Positions 11,211 through 22,590 of a stretch of DNA of 64,000 nucleotides are shown piece by piece (the first letter of the stretch is position 1; each line of letters begins with the position of its first letter). The notes beneath the pieces are model-generated. The model was not told where the DNA came from. It did no database searches and saw only the letters and a list, made by a program, of their open reading frames with translations. This stretch comes from Pezizomycotina sp. ARF18 (Eukaryota; Ascomycota): contig AZLU01000113.1 in the NCBI GenBank assembly GCA_002224055.1, positions 1 to 64,000 on the forward strand. The letters run 5' to 3'. Position numbers and translations under genes: made by a program.

Positions 11211-11856
11211 ACAAGATGCTGCTAAGTTGATTAAAAGGCCCTCCGTCGCTGAAATTGAAGGAAAGTCGAGCTGGAAGACCGGAGTTTACACAAAATGGTT
11301 CCGCACAAAACAACAATAAGCCCCGTGGGGACCCCAGGCCTTTAAATATATCCATTTTCCGCACTTGGCACTAGGCTTTTCAGCTCAAAATTCGTTAGGG
11401 ATGATCGCATTAAATTTCCGCAATCTTTGAAGAGACAGTAACTACGCATGAAGATGAGCGGAGGATTTCCTAAATTGTTCACGCGTTTGCGTTTACTAAC
11501 AGAAAACGGTCGCTTGTGGAAGGTGACGGTCCGTGAGCTCTTGTCCTCCGCCTTGGGTGCCTTAAAGCACTCTCATGAACTGCCAGTAGGAAGACAGGAA
11601 ATGAGAGCCAAGGAATCATGCAGGTAGGCTCCTGGACACGATGAATTTATATACATGGCTTCTTCGGCCTTCGTGCGCTGGCAGCACGAAGTTTAGCTGG
11701 AGACACCGAACAAGAAAGAGAGAATAAGGATGAAAATAAGACAAACTGCCGAGCAAGAGATACGACTAATTACAAACTTTTAGAAACAGATTGACCGCAA
11801 GTGAGAGAAAGAAACAAAACGCTTACAGTACGCTTTCGCTGAACCGATATTCAGCT
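11211..11856. other. Intergenic between phosphatase and PTH11-like gene
   Basis: Promoter side of the phosphatase gene and 3' side of the next gene. I see no coding signal. Confidence 0.4.
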
Positions 11857-13157
11857 TCAGAACCAGAATTCAACAAACATATTCACATCGATGTCAGTTC
11901 GTAACTTCATCATAGGCCTTGTCAGCGGCCGCAATAATATCCGGCAGAGGATCGGGAGGTTCCGAATCCGTCGCTTAGTATCCGTCGAGCCTTCGGCTTT
12001 ATGTTCTCCCAAAATTACGTAAGGGCTTATCTCCGTACCATCGTGGTGGGAGCTCTTCGTGGTACTGCGCTTGACTCCAAAAGCACGCACGATCAGTGGC
12101 TTTACACAAGCAATGCAAGTACACATGATGGCCACGTTAATTTCTACCGAGGACCAGACAATAACCCCGGTCGCATCCCCTATGTGCGGAAAAAAATCGT
12201 TAGTATTTCTTTCCTTCTTTCGTTCCTTTCGGAATTCGACCATCTTCCACTTCAGCACCATGACTCTTACATTGCGCATCGTCCAGGAGGTACTAGTTTT
12301 GACAAGTGGTTAAGACGCAGACAACTCGCCAGGACTGCTATAAACCGACACTAAAAACCAGAGCCAAACCCATCTTCTGACGGGTGGTCAGTCGGGAATC
12401 TTGCAGAGTCTGCGAATCGGTAGCGCGTATAATATCACGTCCGTCAAGATGGACGATACTCCGTTGAAGATGTAAAGTACCGAAAAGTTGATGCAATATC
12501 CCCTTGCGTATCTCGAGTCTCACGCGTATGCAATCGGCCGGCATTGGAATATCGGCGCTAAAGTTGTCGCTATATCGATGCATATAATGATAAACAAGCA
12601 GGACGTAGATAGTTATTCGTAGCGCGGCATCACCCGAAGCATGAGTAGGAGGATTTGAAACCTTGACGGCGGTTAAAGCGTTGTGTTCACGATTTGCATG
12701 ACGTAGAAGATGGCCCGGCCTCTGTCTATGTCCCGAGGGTGAAAGGTCCTTCAAATGGTTACCCAGCCATACCGGGTTTCTATTGAAAATGATCTTATTA
12801 GGAAACCGTTGACGCTATTAATGACTTAAACAATCATTTATCCGTTTGTCGAGACTCACGAGCGATTACTAAGACCGGCGAGAGCAAGGAGAGCATCTAC
12901 CATATTGTAAAATCAAGTCAGTGACTGAACGCAAAGGAAAAGCGATGACTCGGAGATAAGCAGATGATGATCACGAAGATACATACTATTGCGACGATGG
13001 CCGACCAATCGTCCTTGCCAACACCGGCGTCTGTCATCCTCAGTTTCATCCATAGCCTCACAACAACCAGTGCGAATGAGATCGCGACAACTACGGATGC
13101 ACTGGTATATATGACGCGAACCTTACTTGGCCCGTCTGGTCGTATGGTTTCTATCAT
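11857..13157 (-). CDS. PTH11-like rhodopsin-domain membrane protein, copy 1
   Basis: The family (fungal rhodopsin/SAT4 domain) are seven-helix plasma-membrane proteins, some acting as G-protein-coupled receptors for surface cues. The likely start is ATG 13,157 (MIETIRPDG). Helix 1 (SASVVVAISFALVVVRLW) is followed by KLRMTDAGVGKDDWSAIVAIV, the family's conserved GxDDW-type segment, then a GTATGT intron start. The central part at about 12,400-12,570 reads LAPIFQCRPIAYA, DSRYARGYCINFSVLY and NGVSSILTDVILYALPI. It continues into TTRQKMGLALVFSVGL near 12,360. The last segment has VIVWSSVEINVAIMCTCIAC near 12,130. One in-frame TGA at 12,520-12,522 replaces a Trp expected after CRPIAYA, and a frame change follows near 12,410. 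The copy may therefore be a pseudogene, although its overall architecture is complete. Confidence 0.75.
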
Positions 13158-15896
13158 ACCGCTACACTCCGAGCAGCGTGCGAGCAGCATCACCGTTGGG
13201 CATTGGGAAGTTGTAAGTTGTAACGATGAGAAATTGTAAGATACAGAACCGAGACAAGGAATAATAAAGGAGTTGGGGGCCGCGGCTCTATAATCCAAGG
13301 AATATATTTCTAGTCGCCCCCACAGAATACAGGTCCGGTCCATGATTGGATCGCCAGCGCTTGTATACGGGTTGGAACTTGGTCAGACTCCAGAGTATAC
13401 AACCAAATTTAAAAAAAAATTTGCTTTCAACGGTCGGGTGCCGGCAGAGAAGCCGCACGGTTGGCTGGAGTGGAGCCAAGAATTCTTCAGTCACTATCAC
13501 AGCCTATTCGGTTTGGGTTAGACCGTGTTCAATTTCGTCCCCCCTTCAAGTAGAGTTCCTGATAAGTGAACCAAAAGGGTCGGTAAATTGATTGACTATA
13601 GTGAAATATACAAGCAAATAGCGCTTCTCCTAAAATTTGAGAACTTTACTTCGCGATGCATTTGTACGTCGATAATGACTAATATACGGATACCTGTGTC
13701 AAGTCAGTTGCATGCAGCAGATAGAAATTGGTTTGCTACTGTATAATATATTAACTTATATAAATGAAACAGAGATATTCATACACAAGTCACTCTAGGA
13801 TGGGTATTTCAGCACAGGTCGAAAATTTTCGATGACCAAAGATAGAATACAAGGATAAGGCCACTTTCTCTACGTTATAGATGTCTCGGATCCTTGCTGA
13901 AAAAACGTGGCCAAAATCCCGAGGAGGATGAGGCGGAGGATCCGCGTCGAGATAGCCTATCGAGGGGATTAAGTAGCAGAAACACTAGTAATTTCCCAAC
14001 CTATATTTTCAAAACCTGGTCAAAGAAAAGTTTGGGCCCTTGGCTTTAACAAATGGCAAGCTTTCCAGTAGCAGGAATCTCCTATTCTTAGTGTTATTAT
14101 AAAATAAGCTGATAAGTAACTCGACTTTACAATCGTGCAAAATACTTACACTGGTTGAAAAACTGGTTGGAAAGCTTTCTAGAAGCCATTTCGGCGTAAC
14201 GTAACAATCGAATCCCCTATTTTCCTTCGGAAAAACAAACATGGCTACAATCTTACCGGGTTGGCATGTCTGAAGTTCGTTCAGAGTGGAGTAACCAGGG
14301 GCTTGGGGCACTACTACCCCACTCTGGGCTATTATTTATCTCCAGCATACACAAACTTATTCCAAATGGGGCAATCACGTACAAAACTGGGTGTTGATCA
14401 GCTGTCAGCTTTTGATGTTAGCTTATTAGTCTGAACTTTGAAGCATCTAGGTAGTTAAAAGCTTATCCGGCGCTTTCGCGGTCATTACGTTCCGCCCTGT
14501 TCACAACCAGAAAGATAGGGGTTGTTCACCGCAGTTCAGTTGAAGATTAATTAACGAAGGACTATTCAGATGTATACGATTGATGAACTTTAGCCCTTCC
14601 TTTCAGAACGGCGATGAGGTTTAGGCGGAGCCACCTACGTAAACTGCGCCTTGCAGCGGGAGCGAAGCCAAAAATACGAACTGGTAATGCATGTCTTACA
14701 CCTTTCTACACTACCTAGAAACACATCAGAGCTACACACAACTTATCACCCTTGCTATTTGAAAGCTCGATCAGTCTCAACCCTTTCGACAAGAGGAATT
14801 TTAAAGAACCTGTGTTCCTACGAACATCAGGTAGGCTAGGCAGTGTACACAATTCGTCTTTCCCTTATGTATGTCACTATACCGCAGCATAGCCAACCAA
14901 AAAAGAAAGCTTAAGAGAAATTATTCAAGTGGATTCCTGATTGTTTCCACCACAGCGGCAAGGACGGGTTACTTGCTTGATGGCGTCGTCCTATATCTGT
15001 TCTGGAAAGAAAGCTCAATCAGCCACATCAGCCGTTACAGGAAGGTCCAAACATAATAGATGCAGAACATCCGGCACATCCCGACAAACGCTATGGCAGA
15101 AGTGGTTTAATCGAAACAAAATCGTCAAAAGGGGATCTTTCTGATCCATCTTTTCTTAGGAATCTCTCGAAAGAAACGATCCTTCTAATCTACTAAGGGT
15201 TCCGATCACCATCAAGGTTTTAAATGGTTGTAAGCGGTTGGTTTCATAGGCTTCGGAAGTGGTAGTTAATCGTTAAGGGAAGGAAGGCCGGCCTTTTGCC
15301 ATCAAAGGCAATGGTTCAGCATGCCTCTAACGAGCTATCTGGAACATCGGCTCTTATGTCTTACGCGAAGACTATCATAGAACTGTAGTAGCCATGGTTT
15401 TCATCTCTCTCATATATACTTCGCAGTGGTAAATCTGATTTTCTATCTTTCAGTACCGCACCGAAGTACCGGTTAAAAATTAAAGAGTAACCCTTAATAT
15501 ATTTCTTCCGCTGCACTCTTACTGACCATCCTGTTCTGTCTTCGCTCTCCCTGACCCTTGCTAACATCCAGACCCGGCTCTCTCTTTCCGATGGGATGAA
15601 CCCCGCCCGTTGACTTGATATATTCAATATACACATTCCTGGACCTAGTGTGCTTTTTTATAATAATGGTATTGCCCACCTTGTCTTTTATTCCTTCTCG
15701 ATCCCTCTTGTTTCCCGGAAGGAAAATCCAAGGATTTGGGTGATATAATAGACATCAGAGCCAGCCATCTTTTTCCCATCTTGCTCGAGAAGCTTCCAAG
15801 GCTTCGTTCCTTACACACGTCGGTCTTCGCTGACGCCGGGAACGTGCAAGTTAGAGTCAATAAGAACTCGTCGCTTACGGAAGTCTTTCGGAGGAA
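13158..15896. other. Intergenic 2.7 kb, nothing recognised
   Basis: No domain or conserved motif was found on either strand. Open frames are short and uncoordinated. A 19-bp word at 13,620-13,638 is identical to part of the PLD gene. The region lies between two PTH11-like genes of opposite orientation and includes the promoters of both. Confidence 0.4.
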
Positions 15897-17587
15897 ATGG
15901 CGGCCTCAACTGGTAATGCGACATACACGTCGGCGGTCAAGATGGAGCGGTCGCGGCCGGGTACAATCCTTCAGTGCCTGTGGATCGATGGCATCAGAGA
16001 ATGGAATTGGCTGCCATTATCGTCTGCAACGGTCTTGCCTGTAAGTGTCCAATGCCCGCATAGAAGCACCCGCGCAGGAGAAAGTCAAGCAGTATACTAA
16101 CATCTGAATCTACGTCACCCTGATAGTGATTGTCCTTCTAGTAAGAATCTATATAAGGAGTTTCAAGATCAAGCGACGTTTTCGATCTGACGATTATTGG
16201 ATATTTGCTGCACTGGTAAATAAAAACCGACACGGAAACTCCCATAGCTTTCTTCCCGCCTAACCTGTCTTGATAATAGTTCTTTCTCATTTTCCCACAT
16301 TTCGCTGCTCAACTTGGGCCAACCACTTCGTAGCGGATTGCACTTGATCAATGTTACAGATGATGATGAAGAAGTACTGGGTGGTAAGGTCATGTCGCAC
16401 TATTTGAGTTTTCTACCTCTCCGCCGTTGTATATTTGCGACAATCGCTAATTCAAAGCTTTTCCTCGGGGCTTGATAGTTTAGCTGGGGCTACTGCGGCT
16501 ACTACATCGTCTGCTCTCTCATCAAAGTATCGCAGTGTTGCTGTCTTCTCCAAATACGTAAGTCTTTCACCGAGAGATATAAAAACGCTTACTAGGAAAG
16601 AACGGCCGCTGATCAGTTGATCATTCTGTCGAGATAGTACCCGATCATCTCAAAACCTTTAAACGTTTAATTTACTTGCTTTGCTTATTTATCCTCAGTC
16701 TGGGCCTCACTGAAGCCTTGATTTGGTTGTTCCAATGCGTTCCCTTCCTCAGTAACTTTCAGTGGAACGTCACGCAAGTCAAGTGCCTCAATATTGATCC
16801 GATCCGATACCGTACGTATTTCTACCCCTTCACCTCTGCGCATCCTTCCCATTCCGTTTACTATTTCGGTTATGAAGAGTGGGAAGGAGACTAAAATTTC
16901 GCTGCTTCTAGTATGGGTTGGTCTCAGCGTGCCTATTGACGTCCTTATCATATGGATCCCCTTCGGCATCATCACCCGAACGCAACTCCGACGGCACGAA
17001 AAGCGAGTTCTTACCATGGTCTTCGCCGCCAACCTCCTCGGAACCGTCGCCTGCGCACTCGGCGCCTATGGTATCTGGTCAAATCGCCACTCCCAGGACC
17101 AGGATTTCACATTCGCCGAGTCCACCTTTGTCATAACAAACGACATCGAGATCCTCATGTACACGCTCGGTGCTTCTTTCCCGTGCTCTCGCCCTACTTC
17201 ATCTCGTACTACGCGCCTTCAACGACAAGGAACCACCAAACACCTACCACGGCATCGATGATGCCTTCGTGGAGGAGGAAAGTCACAAATATCACACAGC
17301 GGAGTAGGGCCGGGACAACGACGATCGGACACCGAAGGACCAGAAGCCGAAGATCACAAGACCACGACATTGAGATGCTCAGCACGACAGGAGTGCCGCT
17401 GGAAATCACTGTGGACTGGCAGGTCAGTGTGACGGCAAAGACGAACGAGACTTCTCAGAGCAGCAGCCCGAGGAAGATCATGACTGTCGAACAAAGATCA
17501 CTGGAGGATCATGAGAGTCATCGAGTAGAATCGATGTGTTCCGAGGCGGAATTGAGCGAGAAGCCGGCTTCGATGGGCAGATTTTAG
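15897..17587 (+). CDS. PTH11-like rhodopsin-domain membrane protein, copy 2
   Basis: The start ATG at 15,897 opens MAASTGNATYTSAV. The first intron begins GTAAGT near 16,040 with a TATACTAAC branch and ends TAG near 16,126. Exon 2 gives IVLLVRIYIRSFKIKRRFRS followed by DDYWIFAAL, the family signature. A later exon reads GLDSLAGATAATTSSALSSK near 16,480. Then come LTEALIWLFQCVPFLSNFQW near 16,700 and, after an intron (GTACGT..CTAG, about 16,812-16,909), VPIDVLIIWIPFGII and RRHEKRVLTMVFAANLLGTV. The last membrane part is ITNDIEILMYTLGASFP. A single missing C at 17,180-17,182 breaks the frame, and the alternative continues VLSPYFISYYA. The C-terminal tail is hydrophilic and Ser/Thr-rich, ending at the stop at 17,587. 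This is the best preserved of the four copies and is probably functional. Confidence 0.85.
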
Positions 17588-17820
17588 ATAGTTTTGTTAT
17601 TTGGTTCTCTGTACACTATTTGTTGCTTTTTGGGTAATTCTATTTATCCAAATACGGTTTAGATAATGATTTGCTATGATGATATATAGCGTTGACTAGT
17701 AGCTCTACGATGCTGTTGCCTTGGTACAGTATACTCTCAATAATTTCAGATAGAGGATAAAAAGACAGTGACCGGGAATAGAGGTTTCGCTCGTGGTTTC
17801 TATATCTCACCCGCCAGACT

Positions 17821-19009
17821 CTAAATTCTGCGGAGCCTGAGATGCTCGTAATCTTCCATTGCCGCCTCACAGTACCTTCGCAATCTGGAGGCAGTATCTG
17901 AGTCCCAGTTCGCAGCCCATTTCTCCTCCTCTTCTCTCAAGTCTAGTTCGCCACTACTTGTCTAACGTCGCAATTTCATCCCGTTAGCCGGCCTTGTCTA
18001 GATGTTCAAGGGGAGGATCCTTGCAGGTTCCACAATCACCCCAAGAAGCAGCTGAGGAAACAGTTTGTACAGGAATGACTAGAGGTGGGATCGCTTACCT
18101 TGATCACGCCAGAAGATCCTAGCAACGTCCCTAAGAAGTGCTGGTCTGCTGTCCTCATTCTTTTCTTCTGTTCGTCGGGTAGGGCATCCCATTCGTACTT
18201 CACGCCGCTGCTGTCAATGCCTACCGCTCGCAAACTTCCTCATGACCTCTTCGGTATTGTTGCAAAGATCGTCGGCATCCACAACGACCGGATATTGAGG
18301 ATGAGTACTATCGTTGCCGCACAAACCGCTGGCGAATAGTCATAAACAATCTTTTGCCAGCGCATGCCGTACGCGTTGACAGGAAAGTCCACGTCGTCAA
18401 CCTTCACGCCAGACGATTGACCAGCGCGAAGATAGGACAGTATATACCGTGCGGGGTGACGGATTGTAATCACTGGTGTGACGCCGTCCATGAACGAGCG
18501 AGGTACAAGGAAAGGGCATGACGTTTCGTCATCTGCAGAATCCCCTGCGGCGCCAACGATTTTGCCGTTTGGAACAAGCGGACGCTTTAGCTCTGTCTCA
18601 CCCAGGCCGACAGACTTCTCAGATCCTAAAATTCTATTTTTAACTACTTCGTCCAAATTGCGTGCCACGACTCTCGCATCCAGAATATGATATGTGTGCT
18701 CTTTCACCATTGGGAGCTTTCCTTCCTTCTCTGCTTTCGCAACGAGAGCCAGCATCTTGTCGTAGCAGTACTGAAATGTCTCGTGGGAATGCTCCTTAAA
18801 GCGGTTCTCGGCATCAGTCCTTGGTCTCGCAGCTGCATGCGTTCGGGCCCATACTTGAAGGCATGAATGAACGGGGTGTCGCTATCGCAGTCGAGGGCCG
18901 GATGAGCCTCCAGAAGCCTCTTCCAGAGATTTGAAGCAGTGCGGGGATGCGAGAAGACGAACAGCCGCGTCACATCACCGCCTTTATTCTCTCCTCCAAA
19001 AGCCGGCAT
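17821..19009 (-). CDS. Sulfotransferase-like P-loop protein
   Basis: The likely start is ATG 19,009 (MPAFGGENKGG). The nucleotide-binding loop follows at once: LFVFSHPRTASNLWKRLL, with the HPRTASN pattern of fungal sulfotransferase-type P-loop proteins. A second family motif, TPVITIRHPARYILSYLRA at about 18,440-18,475, matches the 3'-phosphate (PAPS-binding) segment of sulfotransferases. Later come MRWQKIVYDY, VVVDADDLCNNTEEVM near 18,280, and YEWDALPDEQKKRM. An intron starting GTAAGC follows GSSGVIK near 18,090 and ends TTCCTCAG. The final exon ends EEEEKWAANWDSDTASRLRR and AMEDYEHLRLRRI, with the stop at 17,821-17,823. Two or three frame changes are needed. By family knowledge it could transfer sulfate from PAPS to a small molecule. 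The substrate is unknown, and no biosynthetic partners lie nearby. Confidence 0.72.
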
Positions 19010-19397
19010 TCTCGAAGCTGTGTCTTTTGCTGGATTGCGAGTTAAAAGGCTTCCTGTCAAGGAGCTTAGCAGGTCTAAATCTGAAGTTTTCGGTATTTTC
19101 TCACTTCGTTTAGCTTTGGAGAAGTTCTTAGGTTCCTCGTCGTTTCTTATTTCCTTAAATGTGAATCCTGGCGGCCAACTAAACTCCGATGATAGGAAAC
19201 TGGACGCGGAACGTTACAAGGTAGCCGGTGAACCGTTTTTATGCGCTGCCCCCTAGTTCTTTTGTTCAATTAACTACCGGCCTAGCATTTTACAAAATTT
19301 TCCTTATGTTTCCAACTGGAGTCGATTTGACATTCTCCTTGGCCATCAAGGCAAGATATTATGATTATCTCCAATACTCCATTGGGTAAAATATCGC

Positions 19398-21594
19398 CTA
19401 AATATTGTCACTGTCTCCATCATTGTCGTCAAGTTCCTTCGCGGCGCTAAAACTGTCTATGTTTTTAAAAACCGTTTTCTCACATTCATCGCACTCGTAG
19501 TGTAGAACCATTAACTCATCCGCATCCATTGTCCAAAAAACGTCGTCTTCTCCTGAAAACCCCGGTTCATCACCTGAATCACGGATAATTTGTAGGAGTT
19601 GGCTCCTTTGACAGTCTTATGACCGCCGTGCTGTTTATTGTTACAATACCTCACGTCAGAAGTCGGATGTCATAGTCTTCCATATAGCAACGAGATTAAA
19701 ACAAATCCAATACGAAGGAAATAGGGAGGAGCAACGACACTGAGCTCAGCTCATGTATTGGGGAAATTCTTACCTGGTATGCCGATCCAACCCACCAAGC
19801 GTACAAGAGCTTCGTATGATTGGAAGTGTCCTCTGAATCCCATGTTGCTTGACTTTGTATTCACTCTCCGAAAAACTAGCTCTTCCCTGTCCCTCGAACC
19901 GCCGCGTCCTTCATAGTCCACTATTACGTTAAACGCCGGAGATTCTTCATGTTCCTTTGCATGAAAATCTTCGCAACATCATCGCAGAACGCAGGAAGGT
20001 CATCATAAATCACCTCGATGGAGCCACCGCTATAAGCCACCACTTCGAGCTGAGAGTGTGTGCTGGGGAGCTGCCTCGCCCACTTTAGCTATTGTCACAA
20101 TGGAGTACATATTTATGGTCAGCCGGTATCTCAGAAATAAATATAAGTCTCCGGTACAAACACGATAGTGCAGTTGACTTACCAGCTTCAGAGTATATTC
20201 GTCGAAATCTATAAAGCCATCGGAGCTTTCCCCATCCAGGTAGATACTTTCAGAATTTCAAATTCGAGAAAGAGTTTCCAATAAGCTGACCGTACTGCTG
20301 GCTGGCTTGCGGCCCGCCGTCGTGGGCAAAGTCATGGGTCTCTGTTCCTCCAATTTTCAGTTCCTTGATCCAGTTTCCGTACAGGCTTGACAGCATGCTC
20401 AGGAGCTGCGAAGCAATTCTTCGTGTTCCTTGGTTTCCTTTAGTCCGAGAACGCGAAAATTTTTCAGATTCTTCAACTTGGGTAGCTCCCTTTCTATGAA
20501 AATGTCGTTGCGAGGGTAGTTGGACACGTCCCAAGCCAAAGACATCAACTGTTCACTATGATCGCTGAAAAAACCAGTCAAATATGCTTCTGAAGTTGGC
20601 GGAGCCGTAGTAGATGCTTCGTCGATATCCGAGTCGCACGGTATATCTCCAACCCTCTTTCGTCTTCCATATACATCCAAGTCTCGAGGCCGAAATGCTT
20701 CACCTTTTCAACTGATTGACAGGCGAATCGAAATCGTACTTCTGGAAATTTCCCTGCTCGATGTCAACCGTTCTAAATTCCATTCATGGTTGTAGGGTCA
20801 CCGGGAACCTGTAAGCCGCAGGGAGCACTTTCAAATCCAACTCCTCAAGGTCCGGACATGTTAGAGAAAAAACTTTTATGATTTTTGGCAGCAAGTCTGG
20901 TCCGATAGACTGCTTTGTGTCATAATATTCATTCTCCCCGGTCTGGGTGCTGTCCACGAGATCCGGCGTATAACAGTCTGCGTCTCCGGCGGCCAGATAA
21001 AATCCTCTATGCCGAGACAACTGATCGTGAGATCTTGTAAAGTAGCTGTCCAGGAAGGCAATGTGATAAGCCGCATTGCAACAAGATTGAATGATAGGCC
21101 GCAGTATGAAGGCGCGACATGTTCCTTGCAACCTTCAGAAGCATTTCGGATCTGCTGAACGCTCAGTCGTCCAGTCATTCTCTTTGGCGTCGTTTCTGAA
21201 CTCCCGAACCAGGGCGGCAAAAGACTCGTTACTCCATAAGCCGCTCGAAGTTAGCAAAGCAACTAGCGCCGTACTGCTATCAAGCGTCACTAAAAACAAG
21301 AATACAGCAGAGCATCTTACCTGGCCAAACTTCTAGAAGAAGTTTCTGCCTTCCAATCTGTTCTGTTTCCGAAAACTGAAAACGCAAAATTGCAATGGCA
21401 GACCATTCATCTTCTTGTTTGTCAGTGGATCCCGTCTGCCGAAGGCGTACACTGTTGTAAAGCTTCTCTGAGACAGCGTGCCATGCTGCTTTGTTGATGG
21501 TCGCGCACTTCGCCAACTCCCAGGGTTCCGGCCCGAGGCGAGAGAATATTCCCCTGGGTATTTCAGGTGGGAGACGGCTCATACCGAGAGGCAT
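19398..21594 (-). CDS. F-box protein
   Basis: F-box proteins link substrates to the SCF ubiquitin ligase. The start is ATG 21,594 (MPLGMSRLPPE) and the F-box itself is LPPEIPRGIFSRLGPEPWEL then AKCATINKAAWHAVSEKLYN. An intron starting GTAAGA follows near 21,325. Downstream exons carry SFAALVREFRNDAKENDW near 21,200, GTCRAFILRPIIQSC near 21,120 and DLEELDLKVLPAAYRF near 20,830. Then come ELPKLKNLKNFRVLG near 20,480, SSDGFIDFDEYTLKL near 20,200 and, after an intron (GTAAGT..ATAG), LKWARQLPSTHSQLEVVAY near 20,080. A further part reads ELVFRRVNTKSSNMGF near 19,850. The last exon ends in an acidic tail, EDDVFWTMDADELMVLHYEC through KELDDNDGDSDNI, stop 19,398-19,400. The leucine-rich middle suggests a degenerate LRR substrate-binding region. 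The substrate is unknown. Confidence 0.75.
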
Positions 21595-22227
21595 CGCGTT
21601 CCAGTTTCGCTGTCGACCCGGGAGTACACTATAGGGTTGGATAACAATTAGCCTGTCCCAAAACACGCCAAAAAACAAAAACGAAGAATATTTTTTTTGG
21701 GGGGTGCCCAGAGCCTCAGAAAGGGGTTCTTTGTTGCAAGAAGTGAAATAACCACCGGCTCGGGAGAACAGTTCGCAGGGATTGTCAACCCGAGCAGCGG
21801 AGCCGTCTTGTTTGATTAGGGAAGCTGGAAACCGATCATGAACGCCTCTCTCTCTGGGCGTCTCGGAATAATAATAGAACGGTAGTTATTATAGATTATA
21901 GGTCCGCTATGGTTAATAGCAAAGCATTGCAAAGGTGTCGGAGCTCAAACGTTGAGAGACTCTTGCTTCGAAAAGAACCTTGGGGTGGGAGTTAACTGAA
22001 GAATACTACTAGCAGTAAAGAGTTCTACAGTAACTAGTTCGTTTCTAATGCCAATTCACTTTAGCTCATACAAGCCACATGTTGTCGATCGCGGTCTCAG
22101 GGCCAAATAGGGGCAAGAATGAGCAGAATAACGTCTTGTGTCGCAATAACCCTATCGTAATCTAATATAGCACTCCTGCAGCCAAGGCTATCGTGAAAAT
22201 TAAAACAATAACATTTGCACCATTATC
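21595..22227. other. Intergenic, divergent promoter region
   Basis: This stretch lies between the F-box gene (-) and the Gln-rich frame (+). It has a T8-G6 run near 21,690 and otherwise unremarkable sequence. Confidence 0.4.
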
Positions 22228-22590
22228 ATGGCCCAACAACAACAACAACAACAACAACCACGGGGAGGATCTGCCCGTGATATAGTTTCGAAGTTATTAT
22301 CAGTTTACGAACATTGGATACGTATAGATTGGTGGTGCGTATGCTCAAAACTATTTTTTGAGGTTGGCATCTGCCCTGCGGCCCACGGAATGGGTGAGGC
22401 GTATCAGATGCTCCGCGTTGAAACGCCCATTGCTGCCAATAATGCAGACCCTGATGACTGCATTTGGAAGTTTTTCGAGGGAATTTTATATGATGAGAAA
22501 TCAGATGGCAGCTATAACGAAGAAGGGATCAATAGGGAGAGACAGCAGAGCAATTTGGATATTTATACGTTTGAGAGTGTAAACCGGTAG
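22228..22590 (+). CDS. Hypothetical protein with N-terminal Gln run
   Basis: This is an uninterrupted 120-residue frame with an ATG. After Met-Ala comes a run of eight Gln encoded by a (CAA)n microsatellite. The rest is a mildly acidic globular-looking sequence (VSKLLSVYEHWI, DPDDCIWKFFEGILYDEKS). No family is recognised. It is one of very few unbroken frames in the window, which slightly favours it. It could equally be the first exon of something larger or a chance frame. Confidence 0.35.
   Translation: MAQQQQQQQQPRGGSARDIVSKLLSVYEHWIRIDWWCVCSKLFFEVGICPAAHGMGEAYQMLRVETPIAANNADPDDCIWKFFEGILYDEKSDGSYNEEGINRERQQSNLDIYTFESVNR

Noticed and set aside
13288-13591. Overlapping short frames on both strands upstream of PTH11-like copy 1
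   Set aside because: They lie before the family-consistent start and show no motif.
17821-19009. Biosynthetic gene cluster around the sulfotransferase-like gene
   Set aside because: No synthase, transferase set or pathway regulator is recognisable nearby; neighbours are a receptor and an F-box gene.
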